DNA of 64,000 nt, taken from JAAFIP01 sp963775085 (GTDB lineage Bacteria; Pseudomonadota; Gammaproteobacteria; Burkholderiales; Burkholderiaceae_C). The stretch is taken from assembly GCA_963775085.1 (NCBI GenBank), contig CAVZHO010000010.1, positions 124,001 through 188,000 of the forward strand, given 5' to 3'. How positions within the stretch are numbered: position 1 is the stretch's first letter; every line of letters begins with the position of its first letter. Below the pieces are notes generated by a model. The model worked only from the letters and a program-made list of their open reading frames with translations, searched no databases and was not told the DNA's origin. Both the position numbers and the translations under genes were made by a program. Shown piece after piece: positions 9,340 to 18,331 of the stretch.

Positions 9340-9584
9340 CAGGCTTCCAACTGCTTACGATGGGCGGAGCTGCAATAACTACCCTTGGAGCCCACCACTG
9401 CGTCCGCTGCGGGCAGGTGCACACCACAGACCGCGCACTGCAGCATGGCTTGGGGCTGCAGTGCGGTGCCGTTGCCCGGATCAACAGGCGGTGTTTTTTT
9501 TGATCCCGCCTTCACGTTTTTCCGGTTATTACGCCACACCCAAAAGGCCACGGCCAGCACCGCGATTACAAGTAAATATTTCAT
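9339..9584 (-). CDS. Small membrane-anchored zinc-ribbon-like protein (PP0621 family)
   Basis: 81 aa. An N-terminal transmembrane helix (MKYLLVIAVLAVAFWVWR) precedes a short charged linker and a C-terminal module with CAVCGVHLP, then YCSSAHR. The Cys and His spacing suggests a small metal-binding knuckle. Similar short proteins sit between a CcsA-like gene and pilS in many betaproteobacteria, but their function is unknown. The start overlaps the upstream stop by ATGA and the stop overlaps pilS, so the gene is embedded in the operon. Confidence 0.8.
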   Translation of the reverse strand: MKYLLVIAVLAVAFWVWRNNRKNVKAGSKKTPPVDPGNGTALQPQAMLQCAVCGVHLPAADAVVGSKGSYCSSAHRKQLEA

Positions 9585-10402
9585 GGCACCCGTTGCAAAA
9601 TAATTTCCAGCACAAATCGTGAACCCACGTAGGCCAGCAGTAGCAGGCCTGCGCCCGTATAGAGCATACGCACGGCGCGTTTACCGCGCCAGCCCCATTG
9701 CCAACGGCCCCACAGCAGCAGCGCAAAGACCAGCCAGGACAGCACAGAGAAAATGGTTTTGTGGTTCCACTTCCAGGCGATGCCCGCGCCGTACAAAGAC
9801 TCGCTGAACCGCCAACCCACCAGCAATGTGGCGCTGAGCAGGACAAAGCCGGCCATGACAAAAGCAAACATCAGCCGTTCCAGGGTCATCAAGGGCACCC
9901 CTGCATCGCCAGTACTGGCATGGCGCATCTGCGCCTCCGAGCGCGACATCAACCAGGCGTGCACCACGGCAGTAGCAAACAGACCGTAAGACGCAATACC
10001 CAGCGCCCAGTGCAGAGGCAACCACGGCGAGGAACGTGCATGCAATGCCGCGCCGGGGTATACCAAACCCAGAAGCACCGCCGCCGCACCCAGGCCTGCC
10101 AGCGTCTTGCGGGAGTGCAACTGCGGATACCGGCGGCTTTCAAGGGCATAGACCGTCAGTACCAGCCAGGCCGTCATCGATACTGCAGGTCCAAAACCAA
10201 AGCGGGCACCCTGCGCGATGCCAGCCCCATCCCAACCGAGCAAACCCACCGCCAACAGCATGCCATGCAAACCCCAGGCTGCCAGCAATGCCAACCTGGC
10301 AGCCTGCACCCTGAGTGTCTGCACCACCACAGGCGCAGCATAGGCCAACATGGCCAAAATGCCCAAAACCCAGGCTGTAGTCGATGCAACAGATAAAATC
10401 AT
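9581..10402 (-). CDS. CcsA/YpjD-family cytochrome c assembly-like inner-membrane protein
   Basis: 273 aa with about eight hydrophobic helices. The family signature region is present: LHWALGIASYGLFATAVVHAW and the tryptophan/histidine motif in GIAWKWNHKTIFSVLSW. CcsA/CcmC-type proteins handle haem in c-type cytochrome maturation, but this YpjD-like branch is usually separate from the ccm or ccs operons and its exact role is unclear. The ATG at 10402 is chosen over a GTG at 10429. It is divergent from ffh, an arrangement common in Burkholderiales, and is the first gene of the group leading to pilS-pilR. Confidence 0.85.
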   Translation of the reverse strand: MILSVASTTAWVLGILAMLAYAAPVVVQTLRVQAARLALLAAWGLHGMLLAVGLLGWDGAGIAQGARFGFGPAVSMTAWLVLTVYALESRRYPQLHSRKTLAGLGAAAVLLGLVYPGAALHARSSPWLPLHWALGIASYGLFATAVVHAWLMSRSEAQMRHASTGDAGVPLMTLERLMFAFVMAGFVLLSATLLVGWRFSESLYGAGIAWKWNHKTIFSVLSWLVFALLLWGRWQWGWRGKRAVRMLYTGAGLLLLAYVGSRFVLEIILQRVP

Positions 10403-10497
10403 GTGCAAAGTGTACCCCGGGCTTGCCACTTTGCGCGTGAATCACCCTGTGTGACCAGCGCTTGTCACTTATCCCCTGTTTTTTTCACCCTTCATCC

Positions 10498-11898
10498 ATG
10501 GCCTCCGCTCTTACCGACAAACTCTCGCGCCTTGTTAAAACCCTAAGCGGTCAGGCCCGGATTACCGAATCCAACGTGCAGGACATGCTGCGCGAGGTGC
10601 GCATGGCCCTGCTGGAGGCCGACGTGGCCCTGCCGGTGGTGCGCGACTTTATTGCCCGCGTGAAGGACAAAGCGCTGGGCCAGGAAGTCGTGGGCTCACT
10701 CAAACCCGGCCAGGCCCTGGTAGCCGTGGTGCAAAAAGAGCTGACGGCGACAATGGGCGACCTGACTTCGCCCGACGGCCTGAACCGCTATGTGGCCGAC
10801 ATCAACCTGGCCGCCCAGCCGCCCGCCGTGATTTTGATGGCCGGTTTGCAAGGCGCGGGCAAAACCACCACCACGGCCAAACTGGCCAAACACCTGATTA
10901 CCAAGCGTAAAAAGAAGGTGCTCACCGTCTCGGGCGACGTGTACCGCCCAGCGGCTATAGAGCAGCTCAAAACCGTGACGGCGCAGGCCGGTGCTGAATG
11001 GTTTCCCAGCTCACCGGATCAAAAACCGGTGGTCATCGCGCTGGCCGCGCTGGACTACGCGCGCAAACACTACTTTGACGTGCTGCTGATCGACACCGCA
11101 GGCCGCTTGGCAATTGACCAAGCCTTGATGCAAGAGATCAAAGATCTGCACGCCGCCGTCAACCCGATTGAAACCCTGTTCGTCGTCGATGCCATGCAGG
11201 GCCAGGACGCGATCAATACCGCCAAGGCCTTCAAAGACGCGCTGCCCCTCACCGGTATCATCCTGACCAAGACTGATGGCGACTCGCGCGGCGGCGCCGC
11301 CCTGTCGGTCAAGCAGATCACCGGGGTGCCGATCAAGTTTGCCGGTACCAGCGAGAAGATTGACGGCCTGGAGGTGTTTGATGCCGAGCGCTTTGCCAGC
11401 CGCATTTTGGGCATGGGCGACATTTTGGCCCTGGTCGAGCAGGTCACCGCTGGCGTGGACATGGAGGCCGCGCAAAAGATGGCCGCCAAGTTCAAAAGCG
11501 GCAGCACCTTTGATTTGAGCGACTTTTTGGGTCAACTCCAGCAGATGAAGCAAATGGGCGGCCTGGCCAGCATGATGGACAAGCTGCCCAGCCAGATGGC
11601 CGCCAAAGCCACCGAGGCCGACTTGGTGCGCGCCGAGAAGGACATTCGCCGCAAGGAAGGCATCATCCAGAGCATGACCCCCAAAGAGAGGCGCTTTCCT
11701 GACCTGATCAAGGCGACCCGCAAACGCCGTATTGCCGCTGGCGCTGGCGTCCAGGTGCAGGACGTGAACCGCATGCTCAAAGAGTTTGAGCAGATGCAGG
11801 GCATGATGAAAAAAATGAAGGGCGGCGGCCTGATGAAAATGATGAAACAGATGGGCGGAATGAAGGGCATGGGTGGCATGCCCAAGCTGCCGTTCTAG
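10498..11898 (+). CDS. ffh: Signal recognition particle GTPase Ffh
   Basis: 466 aa. Binds 4.5S RNA and signal sequences of nascent membrane proteins and delivers them to FtsY and SecYEG. Order: N helical bundle, then the G domain with GLQGAGKTTTTAKLA (about 110), DTAGRL, TKTDGDSRGG and GTSEKID, then the methionine-rich M domain from about 300, ending in repeats of KMKGGGLMKMMKQMGG. The ATG at 10498 (MASALTDKLSRL) matches the family N-terminus; an upstream in-frame ATG at 10462 would add 12 atypical residues. Monocistronic by appearance. Confidence 0.97.
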   Translation: MASALTDKLSRLVKTLSGQARITESNVQDMLREVRMALLEADVALPVVRDFIARVKDKALGQEVVGSLKPGQALVAVVQKELTATMGDLTSPDGLNRYVADINLAAQPPAVILMAGLQGAGKTTTTAKLAKHLITKRKKKVLTVSGDVYRPAAIEQLKTVTAQAGAEWFPSSPDQKPVVIALAALDYARKHYFDVLLIDTAGRLAIDQALMQEIKDLHAAVNPIETLFVVDAMQGQDAINTAKAFKDALPLTGIILTKTDGDSRGGAALSVKQITGVPIKFAGTSEKIDGLEVFDAERFASRILGMGDILALVEQVTAGVDMEAAQKMAAKFKSGSTFDLSDFLGQLQQMKQMGGLASMMDKLPSQMAAKATEADLVRAEKDIRRKEGIIQSMTPKERRFPDLIKATRKRRIAAGAGVQVQDVNRMLKEFEQMQGMMKKMKGGGLMKMMKQMGGMKGMGGMPKLPF

Positions 11899-11905
11899 AT
11901 CGACA

Positions 11906-12364
11906 TCAATCTGGCAATTGCAAGGCCTGGTTAACGCGTGCCTCTAGGTCAACTCCCTCATAACGGGTGAAGTCGCTGGCGACACAATTGCGGAGTGCCT
12001 TTTGCGCTGCATCACTCAAATGCAATCGTAGTTCGCCAAGTATCGGGCTGGTAGTGATCAGCATCAAGGCATCACACCGTTTGGCAGCGACTCCCTCGTT
12101 GAGATACTTTGCCAGCTGCAGGGCAAAGTCGCTTCTTTCTTTCCCCTGAACCGAGGTATGCGGTTCAAACTGGGTGCCCGCATGCCCGGTGCGCCCATGT
12201 CCTTTTCCCGCAGCACCCGTCAAATCGGCCTTGCTAGGCACATCTGAAAGGCGCTCGTGCGCGTGCACGAAACAAGCCAGCTCGCTCAGCGTGTGCTTAA
12301 TTGCATGCCGAGCAAAGCAGCGCGCCTGCTGCGCATTAGCGATCAATACCCAAGTATTTGCCAT
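11906..12364 (-). CDS. Host attachment family protein (Host_attach domain)
   Basis: 152 aa starting MANTWVLIANAQQARCF, with a GGGAG box 4 nt upstream. The N-terminal pattern WVLIAN..QARCF, the middle segment with ERSDFALQLAKYLNEG and the segment ALMLITTSPILGELR are typical of the family named from Agrobacterium attachment studies. The fold resembles the eRF1/baeRF release-factor-like group, so a role in translation or stress has also been proposed. No host-interaction context is visible. It is convergent with ffh, separated by only 7 bp. Confidence 0.8.
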   Translation of the reverse strand: MANTWVLIANAQQARCFARHAIKHTLSELACFVHAHERLSDVPSKADLTGAAGKGHGRTGHAGTQFEPHTSVQGKERSDFALQLAKYLNEGVAAKRCDALMLITTSPILGELRLHLSDAAQKALRNCVASDFTRYEGVDLEARVNQALQLPD

Positions 12365-12524
12365 AGTGCTCCCGTTGATTGCGCATAGCAAATTGCTGCT
12401 GTTTATGGGTCGAACTTAAACGGTTTGTCATGGGTCAGTTTGATTTTTCATTCACGCTTGAATATTGGAGAGCGATTTACTTGAGCGTTTACTGATGGTT
12501 GAGCAACATACCCACCTTTGCCAT

Positions 12525-12971
12525 TTAATTGCGCGCCTGCCAACTCCCGTCTGGCTGCCGACAAGCGGTGCCGAAGATTTTGTCTTTATTACCCGCAACC
12601 GTCGCATCCACGGTGTAGTCCCTGCAAGGCCCGGTGGGACTGTCAAAACTGCGCGTCGGCACGACTACAAACTCATTTCCAGTGTCCGGATTTTTCCAAG
12701 CGGAGGAAACCCCTGTCCTGACACTTTCAAGCGCGTGTGCCGTTTTGAGTTTGTCGGTTTCTGCCATGGATCGCCCAACGGAACCTCCAATGGCCGTTCC
12801 AGCCAAAGTCCCCAAAATAATGGCCGTTGTCCGTCCATCGCCATGCCCTACCTGCGCCCCCAAAACACCCCCGAGCACACCGCCAATCACCATACCCGCT
12901 TTTTCTTGCTGGCTCTGGTATCCCGCGCAGCCAAACAACAAGACTGCGTACAGTGCACAAACCCCCCCCAT
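12525..12971 (-). CDS. Glycine-zipper outer-membrane lipoprotein (17-kDa-antigen-like), start disrupted by a G8 tract
   Basis: 148 aa as read from ATG 12971. A lipobox LLFGCAG is followed by a glycine-zipper segment (GMVIGGVLGGVLGAQVGHGDG, TLAGTAIGGSVGRS) and a soluble C-terminal domain. The ATG at 12971 lies within a run of eight G and has no spaced Shine-Dalgarno sequence. A better start is ATG 12985, with TAGGGGG exactly 8 nt upstream and a basic n-region (MGRIKW), but it is out of frame by one base because of the G run. With six or nine G the two would join into a normal lipoprotein signal. It could be phase variation, a sequencing error, or genuine use of 12971. Confidence 0.75.
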   Translation of the reverse strand: MGGVCALYAVLLFGCAGYQSQQEKAGMVIGGVLGGVLGAQVGHGDGRTTAIILGTLAGTAIGGSVGRSMAETDKLKTAHALESVRTGVSSAWKNPDTGNEFVVVPTRSFDSPTGPCRDYTVDATVAGNKDKIFGTACRQPDGSWQARN

Positions 12972-13151
12972 TTAATTCGTCCCATGACATTATCCCCCTA
13001 CACTCTGAAAAGCCTTGTAATTTATCGGCGACAGCTTGGGGTGAGTTTGCCCGGCTTGGCGATGGGGCCTGTTGATAAATGTCAATAATAGTGTGCGGGT
13101 ACTGCGCCAGCTATCCGATCAATGCTTCCCCAGGCAGGATCGCCAGCATGG

Positions 13152-13658
13152 TCAATAATTAAGTGGCAGGTTGAGTTGCGCCATCACACCCGCATTACCC
13201 AGAATGTTGACCTGCGCTGACCAACCGGGCTTGAACTCATAGGCCAAGGCAAAAATAAGACCCGGAGAAAACCCTTTGTAATTCATGGGAACTTTGTCTT
13301 CATAGGGTTTTTTGTAGCCGTAGAGCAATCCTGCTGTCCATTTGAATGAAAGTGGCTGCACCCCAAAAATGGACTTGTAGCTACCACCCCAAGGATAAAT
13401 AAACAGACTTTCCTGCCCAAATGAATTGCTAAACAGTGCGATACCGTCAAGTTTGCCACTGGGATACTCACGCTCCAGTCCCACCAGCACTACATTCTTA
13501 TGGTCAGTATTTGCATGAAAGTGTTTGGTGTAAGGGCTAAGTTGCACTCGCACCAGGTTGCCATTCTGCGCAACCGCTGGGGCGCTTTGTTGTGCTTGGG
13601 CGGCATTGATAATGAAGCTGCAGATTAGAATCAACAATCTGTAAATACTTTTTTTCAT
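13152..13658 (-). CDS. Secreted protein, probable small outer-membrane beta-barrel of unknown function
   Basis: 168 aa. A clear Sec signal (MKKSIYRLLILICSFI, cleavage after AAQAQ) is followed by alternating aromatic and polar strands such as NVVLVGLEREY, ALFSNSFGQESLFIYPW, TAGLLYGYKK and SPGLIFALAYEF. The pattern and the C-terminal strand (AGVMAQLNLPLNY) suggest an 8-strand barrel of PagL/PagP-like size, but no catalytic signature is recognised. The start codon at 13658 sits back-to-back with a possible start of the divergent hydrolase gene. Function not assigned. Confidence 0.7.
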   Translation of the reverse strand: MKKSIYRLLILICSFIINAAQAQQSAPAVAQNGNLVRVQLSPYTKHFHANTDHKNVVLVGLEREYPSGKLDGIALFSNSFGQESLFIYPWGGSYKSIFGVQPLSFKWTAGLLYGYKKPYEDKVPMNYKGFSPGLIFALAYEFKPGWSAQVNILGNAGVMAQLNLPLNY

Positions 13659-13701
13659 GGATATCGAACTCAATGGACTCAGGCAAAGGGTATGCAATGT
13701 A

Positions 13702-14637
13702 ATGGCCGGCTCTAGCGCTTTTCATCTACCACTGGCAGCGCGCCGGTTGACCGCCCTGGTTGCAGTATTTTGGTTGATTTCAACTACTGGATGCTCATGG
13801 CTGGATGCCAGACAACGCAACATTTTATATCGCCCTACCCTGGGAGTATCTTCGGACTTTAAAGGCTTGCGTGAGGGTGATGAGCGGTATTTTGTCAGTT
13901 TGTCAGCGCCTATCACTCCCGCGTCGGCGATGGACACCCCGAAAATCTCTTCCGCCAGCAACTCGCCTCACCGTGTGGAGATGTGGTGGCTGCCACATGC
14001 AGACAAAAACGCACCCACCCTACTTTATTACCATGGCACCTTTCGCAATCTGTTTCAAAACCTGCATAAGATTGATGCCCTGCGCCAAGCGGGCTTTGCC
14101 GTATTGGCCGTAGAGTACCGTGGCTGGGGCGTGAGTACGCCCATCACGCCCTCAGAGCAGAGCATCATGCAAGATGCCGATCTGGCCTGGACAGAGTTGA
14201 AACGCCGCGAGCCACGCACTGCGCAGCGTGTGATCTATGGGCACTCTATGGGCAGTGGCGTAGCCGTAGATGTGGCCAGTCGCTTGCAGGCCCAAACCGA
14301 CTATGGCGCCTTGATATTGGAGTCCGCGCTGACCAGCTTCAGGGATGTTGCTTACGAAGCGGGGTTTTTAGCCCGCATACTTGCCGCCTTCAACAGCGAG
14401 CAATTCGCCTCCATCGACAAAATATCCCGCGTCACGGCACCCGTGCTGATGATCCACGGAAGCCTGGATACAACCATCCCCATTCGGATCGGTGAAAAAT
14501 TATTTGCCGCTGCCAATTCGCCTAAAGAATGGCTACCCATCGAGGGTGCTGCACACAGCAACTCGCACCAAGTAGGTGGCATGCAGTACCAGACGACACT
14601 GGAAAAGTTTAAAAAAACGTACTTATTATCGCCATAG
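13702..14637 (+). CDS. Lipoprotein-type alpha/beta hydrolase
   Basis: 311 aa. An N-terminal signal ends at a lipobox, LISTTGCSW, so the enzyme is probably lipid-anchored. The fold is shown by LLYYHGTFRN (oxyanion region), the nucleophile elbow GHSMGSG, an Asp in MIHGSLDTTIP and the final His in GAAHSNSHQ. The substrate is unknown; relatives are annotated as esterases or dienelactone-hydrolase-like. The ATG at 13702 is preferred because the upstream ATG at 13657 overlaps the divergent gene start. The 3' end (TTA TCG CCA TAG) lies inside a dispersed repeat copy. Confidence 0.82.
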   Translation: MAGSSAFHLPLAARRLTALVAVFWLISTTGCSWLDARQRNILYRPTLGVSSDFKGLREGDERYFVSLSAPITPASAMDTPKISSASNSPHRVEMWWLPHADKNAPTLLYYHGTFRNLFQNLHKIDALRQAGFAVLAVEYRGWGVSTPITPSEQSIMQDADLAWTELKRREPRTAQRVIYGHSMGSGVAVDVASRLQAQTDYGALILESALTSFRDVAYEAGFLARILAAFNSEQFASIDKISRVTAPVLMIHGSLDTTIPIRIGEKLFAAANSPKEWLPIEGAAHSNSHQVGGMQYQTTLEKFKKTYLLSP

Positions 14638-14678
14638 TCCACGCATGCAGGACATATTCAGCTATTAAATAAATAGCA
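14631..14678 (-). repeat. Dispersed ~55-bp repeat, copy 1 (overlaps hydrolase 3' end)
   Basis: Reading the minus strand: TGCTATTTATTTAATAGC, then TGAATATGTCC and GTGGACTATGGC. It matches the window-wide element, overlaps the hydrolase stop codon and ends about 45 bp upstream of rarA. Confidence 0.7.
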
Positions 14679-14723
14679 TTTTTTGTGATCCAAAATTTTT
14701 GAAGCGCGCCTACAATTACCCAG

Positions 14724-16064
14724 ATGCGCAAAGCCCCCGCCACCCATACGCCTCTGGCAGAGCAGCTGCGCCCCAAAACCCTGGGTGAGGTGATTGGCCA
14801 GCAGCACCTGCTGGGGGACGGCATGGCGCTGCGGGTGGCCTTTGAATCCGGGGTGCCGCATAGCTGCATCCTCTGGGGGCCGCCGGGCGTGGGTAAGACG
14901 ACCATTGCGCGGCTGATGGCGGATGCCTTTGACGCGCACTTCATCAGCATCAGCGCCACCCTGGGTGGAGTCAAAGACATTCGGGAGGCGGTGGAGCAGG
15001 CTTTAATCTGGCAGGGCGCGGCGGGCACGCTGGGCACAGGCCTGGAGCCGCCCTTGACGGGCTCCACAGGCCAAGGCAAGCGCACCATCGTGTTTGTGGA
15101 CGAGGTGCACCGCTTTAACAAAAGCCAGCAGGATGCGTTTTTGCCGCATGTGGAAAGCGGGCTGTTTATCTTTATCGGCGCGACCACCGAGAACCCGTCT
15201 TTCGAAGTGAACTCGGCACTATTGTCGCGTGCGGCGGTATATGTGCTGCAACCGCTCAGCCCTGCCGATTTAGAACAAATAGTGAGCAAAGTCCTTGAAC
15301 AGGGGACGCGAGCAGCTATTGAAAAAATAGCAAAGGACAAACTCATCGCCTATGCCGATGGTGACGCACGCCGCTTGCTCAATACGCTGGAGACCCTGCT
15401 GGTAGCCGCTGACAAAGAAAACCTCACGACCATCACCGATGCCTGGCTCTCCCGCGTGCTGGGTGAGCAGATGCGCCGCTACGATAAGGGCGGCGAGCAG
15501 TTCTACGACACCATCAGTGCGCTGCACAAAAGCGTGCGCGGCTCGGACCCCGATGCGTCGCTGTACTGGCTGGTGCGCATGCTGGACGGCGGGGCCGAGC
15601 CCAAATACATGGCGCGGCGCCTGATTCGCATGGCCGCCGAAGACATTGGCCTGGCCGACCCGCGCGCCCTGCGCCTGGCGCTGGATGCCGCCGAAACCTA
15701 CGAGCGCCTGGGCTCGCCCGAGGGTGAATTGGCCCTGGCCGAATGCGTGGTGTACCTGGCCATGGCCCCCAAGTCCAACGCGGTGTACACCGCTTTTAAC
15801 GAAGTGAAAGCCTTGATCAAAAAGGAAGGCACCCGCCCTGTGCCCATGCACCTGCGCAACGCGCCTACCAAGCTGATGAAAGAGCTGGACTACGGCAAAG
15901 GTTACCGCTACGCGCACAATGAGGAAGGCGGCTTTGCCGCGGGTGAGACCTATTTGCCCAATGGCATGCAGCAAGAGTTTTACCGGCCGGTGGAACGCGG
16001 TCTGGAGATCAAGATTGCCGAGAAACTGCGCGAGCTCAAGCAACGCAACCAGCAGAAAAAATAA
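14724..16064 (+). CDS. rarA: Replication-associated recombination protein A (RarA/MgsA AAA+ ATPase)
   Basis: 446 aa. Clamp-loader-like AAA+ ATPase acting at stalled replication forks. Visible: LRPKTLGEVIGQQHLLG, Walker A GPPGVGKTTIARL (about 52), Walker B VFVDEVHRFNKSQQDAFLP, sensor GATTENPSFEVN, and the C-terminal tetramer region with AEDIGLADPRAL and YLAMAPKSNAVY. Residues about 185-204 (IVSKVLEQGTRAAIEKIA) are encoded by a copy of the dispersed repeat, in frame, in the lid region. Start ATG 14724 gives a family-typical MRKAP...LAEQLRPK. Monocistronic by appearance. Confidence 0.95.
   Translation: MRKAPATHTPLAEQLRPKTLGEVIGQQHLLGDGMALRVAFESGVPHSCILWGPPGVGKTTIARLMADAFDAHFISISATLGGVKDIREAVEQALIWQGAAGTLGTGLEPPLTGSTGQGKRTIVFVDEVHRFNKSQQDAFLPHVESGLFIFIGATTENPSFEVNSALLSRAAVYVLQPLSPADLEQIVSKVLEQGTRAAIEKIAKDKLIAYADGDARRLLNTLETLLVAADKENLTTITDAWLSRVLGEQMRRYDKGGEQFYDTISALHKSVRGSDPDASLYWLVRMLDGGAEPKYMARRLIRMAAEDIGLADPRALRLALDAAETYERLGSPEGELALAECVVYLAMAPKSNAVYTAFNEVKALIKKEGTRPVPMHLRNAPTKLMKELDYGKGYRYAHNEEGGFAAGETYLPNGMQQEFYRPVERGLEIKIAEKLRELKQRNQQKK
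15277..15334 (-). repeat. Dispersed repeat, copy 2 (inside rarA, in frame)
   Basis: On the minus strand: TTTGCTATTTTTTCAATAGC, TGCTCGCGTCCCC and CAAGGACTTTGC. The rarA strand translates it as IVSKVLEQGTRAAIEKIA without interrupting the frame. Confidence 0.75.
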
Positions 16065-16268
16065 GCTCAATACGAAGAGGCGCCTGATTGGGTTTAGAGG
16101 GTTAACCCGAGATACCCATTGAAATAAACGCTAAAAATAGCTACGCTTGGCTACAATCGCCCCAACAACCCGCATGTTGCGACCACCAGTCAAAACTTGG
16201 CGGGTTTTTTGCTAGATGAACCCAGCCGTCCCCAGTGCATACTGGCTGAAAAATACGGAGACAACGAC

Positions 16269-17198
16269 ATGGAAATTTTGCTGCAACAGATCCTCAACGG
16301 TCTGATCCTGGGCAGTATGTACGCTCTGGTGGCCTTGGGCTACACCATGGTCTACGGCATCATCAACCTGATCAACTTTGCCCATGGTGAGGTGCTGATG
16401 GTGGGCGCGGCCACCAGTTGGAGCAGCATTGGCCTGATGAAAGATGCCATGCCGGGCGCACCGGGCTGGTTGATACTGCTGCTGTCCCTCATCATCGCCT
16501 GCGTGGTCTGCGCGGCGCTGAACTTCACGATCGAAAAGGTGGCCTACCGCCCCTTGCGCAACAGTCCCCGCCTGGCCCCGCTGATCAGCGCCATTGGCAT
16601 GAGCATTTTGCTGCAAACCCTGGCCATGATCATCTGGAAGCCCAACTACAAGTCCTTCCCCAGCCTGCTCCCGTCCGAGCCTTATCAGGTAGCGGGTGCG
16701 GTGATCACGGTCACGCAAATTCTTATTTTGGGTACGACCGCCGTTACGCTGGCCATTCTGATGTACATCGTGCACCGTACCAGCCTGGGCCGGGCCATGC
16801 GCGCCACGGCCGAGAATCCGCGCGTGGCAGCCCTGATGGGTGTGCGCCCGGATGTGGTGATCTCCGCCACGTTCATCATCGGCGCGGTACTGGCCGCGCT
16901 GGCGGGGGTGATGTGGGCGGCCAACTACGGCACTGTCAACCACACCATGGGCTTTTTGCCGGGGCTGAAGGCCTTTACCGCCGCCGTATTTGGCGGCATT
17001 GGCAACCTGGCCGGGGCGGTGGTGGGCGGCATCTTGCTGGGGCTGATCGAGTCGATTGGCGCGGGCTACCTGGGCGCTCTGACGGGCGGCGTGCTGGGCA
17101 GCCATTATGTGGACATCCTGGCCTTTGTGGTGCTGATTTTTATGCTCACCCTGCGCCCCTCGGGCCTGCTGGGCGAGCGTGTGGCCGACCGAGCGTAA
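16269..17198 (+). CDS. livH: Branched-chain amino acid ABC transporter permease LivH
   Basis: 309 aa, very hydrophobic, about eight transmembrane helices. The N-terminal signature NGLILGSMYALVALGYTMVYG and NFAHGEVLMVGA is characteristic of LivH. The EAA-type loop contacting the ATPases is near GRAMRATAENPRVAALMGV. The ATG at 16269 is chosen for GGAG 8 nt upstream; a longer frame from 16197 has no typical residues. First gene of livHMGF, which together imports leucine, isoleucine, valine or related amides. No periplasmic binding protein gene is adjacent. Confidence 0.95.
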   Translation: MEILLQQILNGLILGSMYALVALGYTMVYGIINLINFAHGEVLMVGAATSWSSIGLMKDAMPGAPGWLILLLSLIIACVVCAALNFTIEKVAYRPLRNSPRLAPLISAIGMSILLQTLAMIIWKPNYKSFPSLLPSEPYQVAGAVITVTQILILGTTAVTLAILMYIVHRTSLGRAMRATAENPRVAALMGVRPDVVISATFIIGAVLAALAGVMWAANYGTVNHTMGFLPGLKAFTAAVFGGIGNLAGAVVGGILLGLIESIGAGYLGALTGGVLGSHYVDILAFVVLIFMLTLRPSGLLGERVADRA

Positions 17199-17214
17199 CT
17201 AGGGAGACAAGAAA

Positions 17215-18321
17215 ATGACTAAATGGTTTGACTCTTTGCAAGGCAAGCAGCGCATTGCGTTCTACATCGCCTGCGCGATTGCCGCGCTGGTGCTGCCCCT
17301 CATCTTGCAGCAGGCGGGCAATGCCTGGGTGCGTATTGTCGATGCGGCGCTTTTGTATGTACTGCTGGCGCTGGGCCTGAATATTGTGGTGGGCAACGCA
17401 GGCTTGCTCGACTTGGGCTATGTGGCTTTTTACGCGATGGGGGCCTACATCTTTGCCCTGCTGGCCTCTCCGCATTTGACCGACACCTTCCCCATGATTG
17501 CGCGCATGTTCCCCAAGGGCTTGCACATGCCCCTTTGGGTAGCCGTGCCGTTGGCTGCTGTACTGGCGGGCCTGCTGGGCGTGCTGCTGGGTGCGCCCAC
17601 ACTCAAATTGCGTGGCGACTATCTGGCCATTGTGACGCTAGGCTTTGGTGAAATCATCCGCGTGTTCCTGAATAACCTGGACCATCCTGTCAACATCACC
17701 AATGGCCCCAAGGGCCTGAGCCAGATTGACTCCATCAGCTTCTTTGGCTTAGACCTGGGCAAAAAGCTCGACGTGATGGGTTTTAGCGTCGCCCCGGTGT
17801 CGCTGTACTACTACCTGTTTTTGGCACTGGTCCTCTTTTCGGTCTTCTTGTGTTACCGGCTGGAAAAATCGCGCATTGGCCGCGCCTGGATGGCGATCCG
17901 CGAGGACGAAATTGCGGCCAAGGCTATGGGCATCAACACGCGCAACATGAAGCTCCTGGCCTTTGGCATGGGCGCGACTTTTGGGGGGGTGTCAGGCGCG
18001 ATGTTTGCGGCCTTTCAGGGCTTTGTATCGCCCGAATCCTTCTCGCTGATGGAGTCGGTGATGATTGTGGCCATGATCGTGCTGGGGGGCCTGGGGCATC
18101 TGCCAGGCGTGATCATTGGCGCGCTGTTATTGGCCTCGCTGCCTGAGGTGCTGCGCTATGTGGCCGGGCCCTTGCAGTCCATGACCGATGGGCGGCTAGA
18201 TGCTTCCATCCTGCGCCAGCTCTTGATCGCCGTGGCCATGATCACGATTGTGCTGGTCAAGCCTAAAGGCCTGTGGCCCTCGCCCGAGCACGGCAAGTCG
18301 CTGCAAAACCCCTCTAAATAG
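17215..18321 (+). CDS. livM: Branched-chain amino acid ABC transporter permease LivM
   Basis: 368 aa with about nine to ten hydrophobic segments. LivM hallmarks: LGLNIVVGNAGLLDLGYVAFYAMGAY, LGAPTLKLRGDYLAIVTLGFGEI, and SRIGRAWMAIREDEIAAKAMGIN, the cytoplasmic coupling loop. It pairs with LivH as the membrane channel. It starts 16 bp after livH with GGGAGACAAGAAA before the ATG, and is followed 10 bp later by livG, so one operon is expected. Confidence 0.95.
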   Translation: MTKWFDSLQGKQRIAFYIACAIAALVLPLILQQAGNAWVRIVDAALLYVLLALGLNIVVGNAGLLDLGYVAFYAMGAYIFALLASPHLTDTFPMIARMFPKGLHMPLWVAVPLAAVLAGLLGVLLGAPTLKLRGDYLAIVTLGFGEIIRVFLNNLDHPVNITNGPKGLSQIDSISFFGLDLGKKLDVMGFSVAPVSLYYYLFLALVLFSVFLCYRLEKSRIGRAWMAIREDEIAAKAMGINTRNMKLLAFGMGATFGGVSGAMFAAFQGFVSPESFSLMESVMIVAMIVLGGLGHLPGVIIGALLLASLPEVLRYVAGPLQSMTDGRLDASILRQLLIAVAMITIVLVKPKGLWPSPEHGKSLQNPSK

Positions 18322-18331
18322 AGGCCGCACT

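Noticed and set aside
16119..16165. Repeat copy upstream of livH
   Set aside because: The AAAATAGCTACGCTTG stretch resembles the head of the element but the right half is missing; it may equally be an AT-rich promoter.
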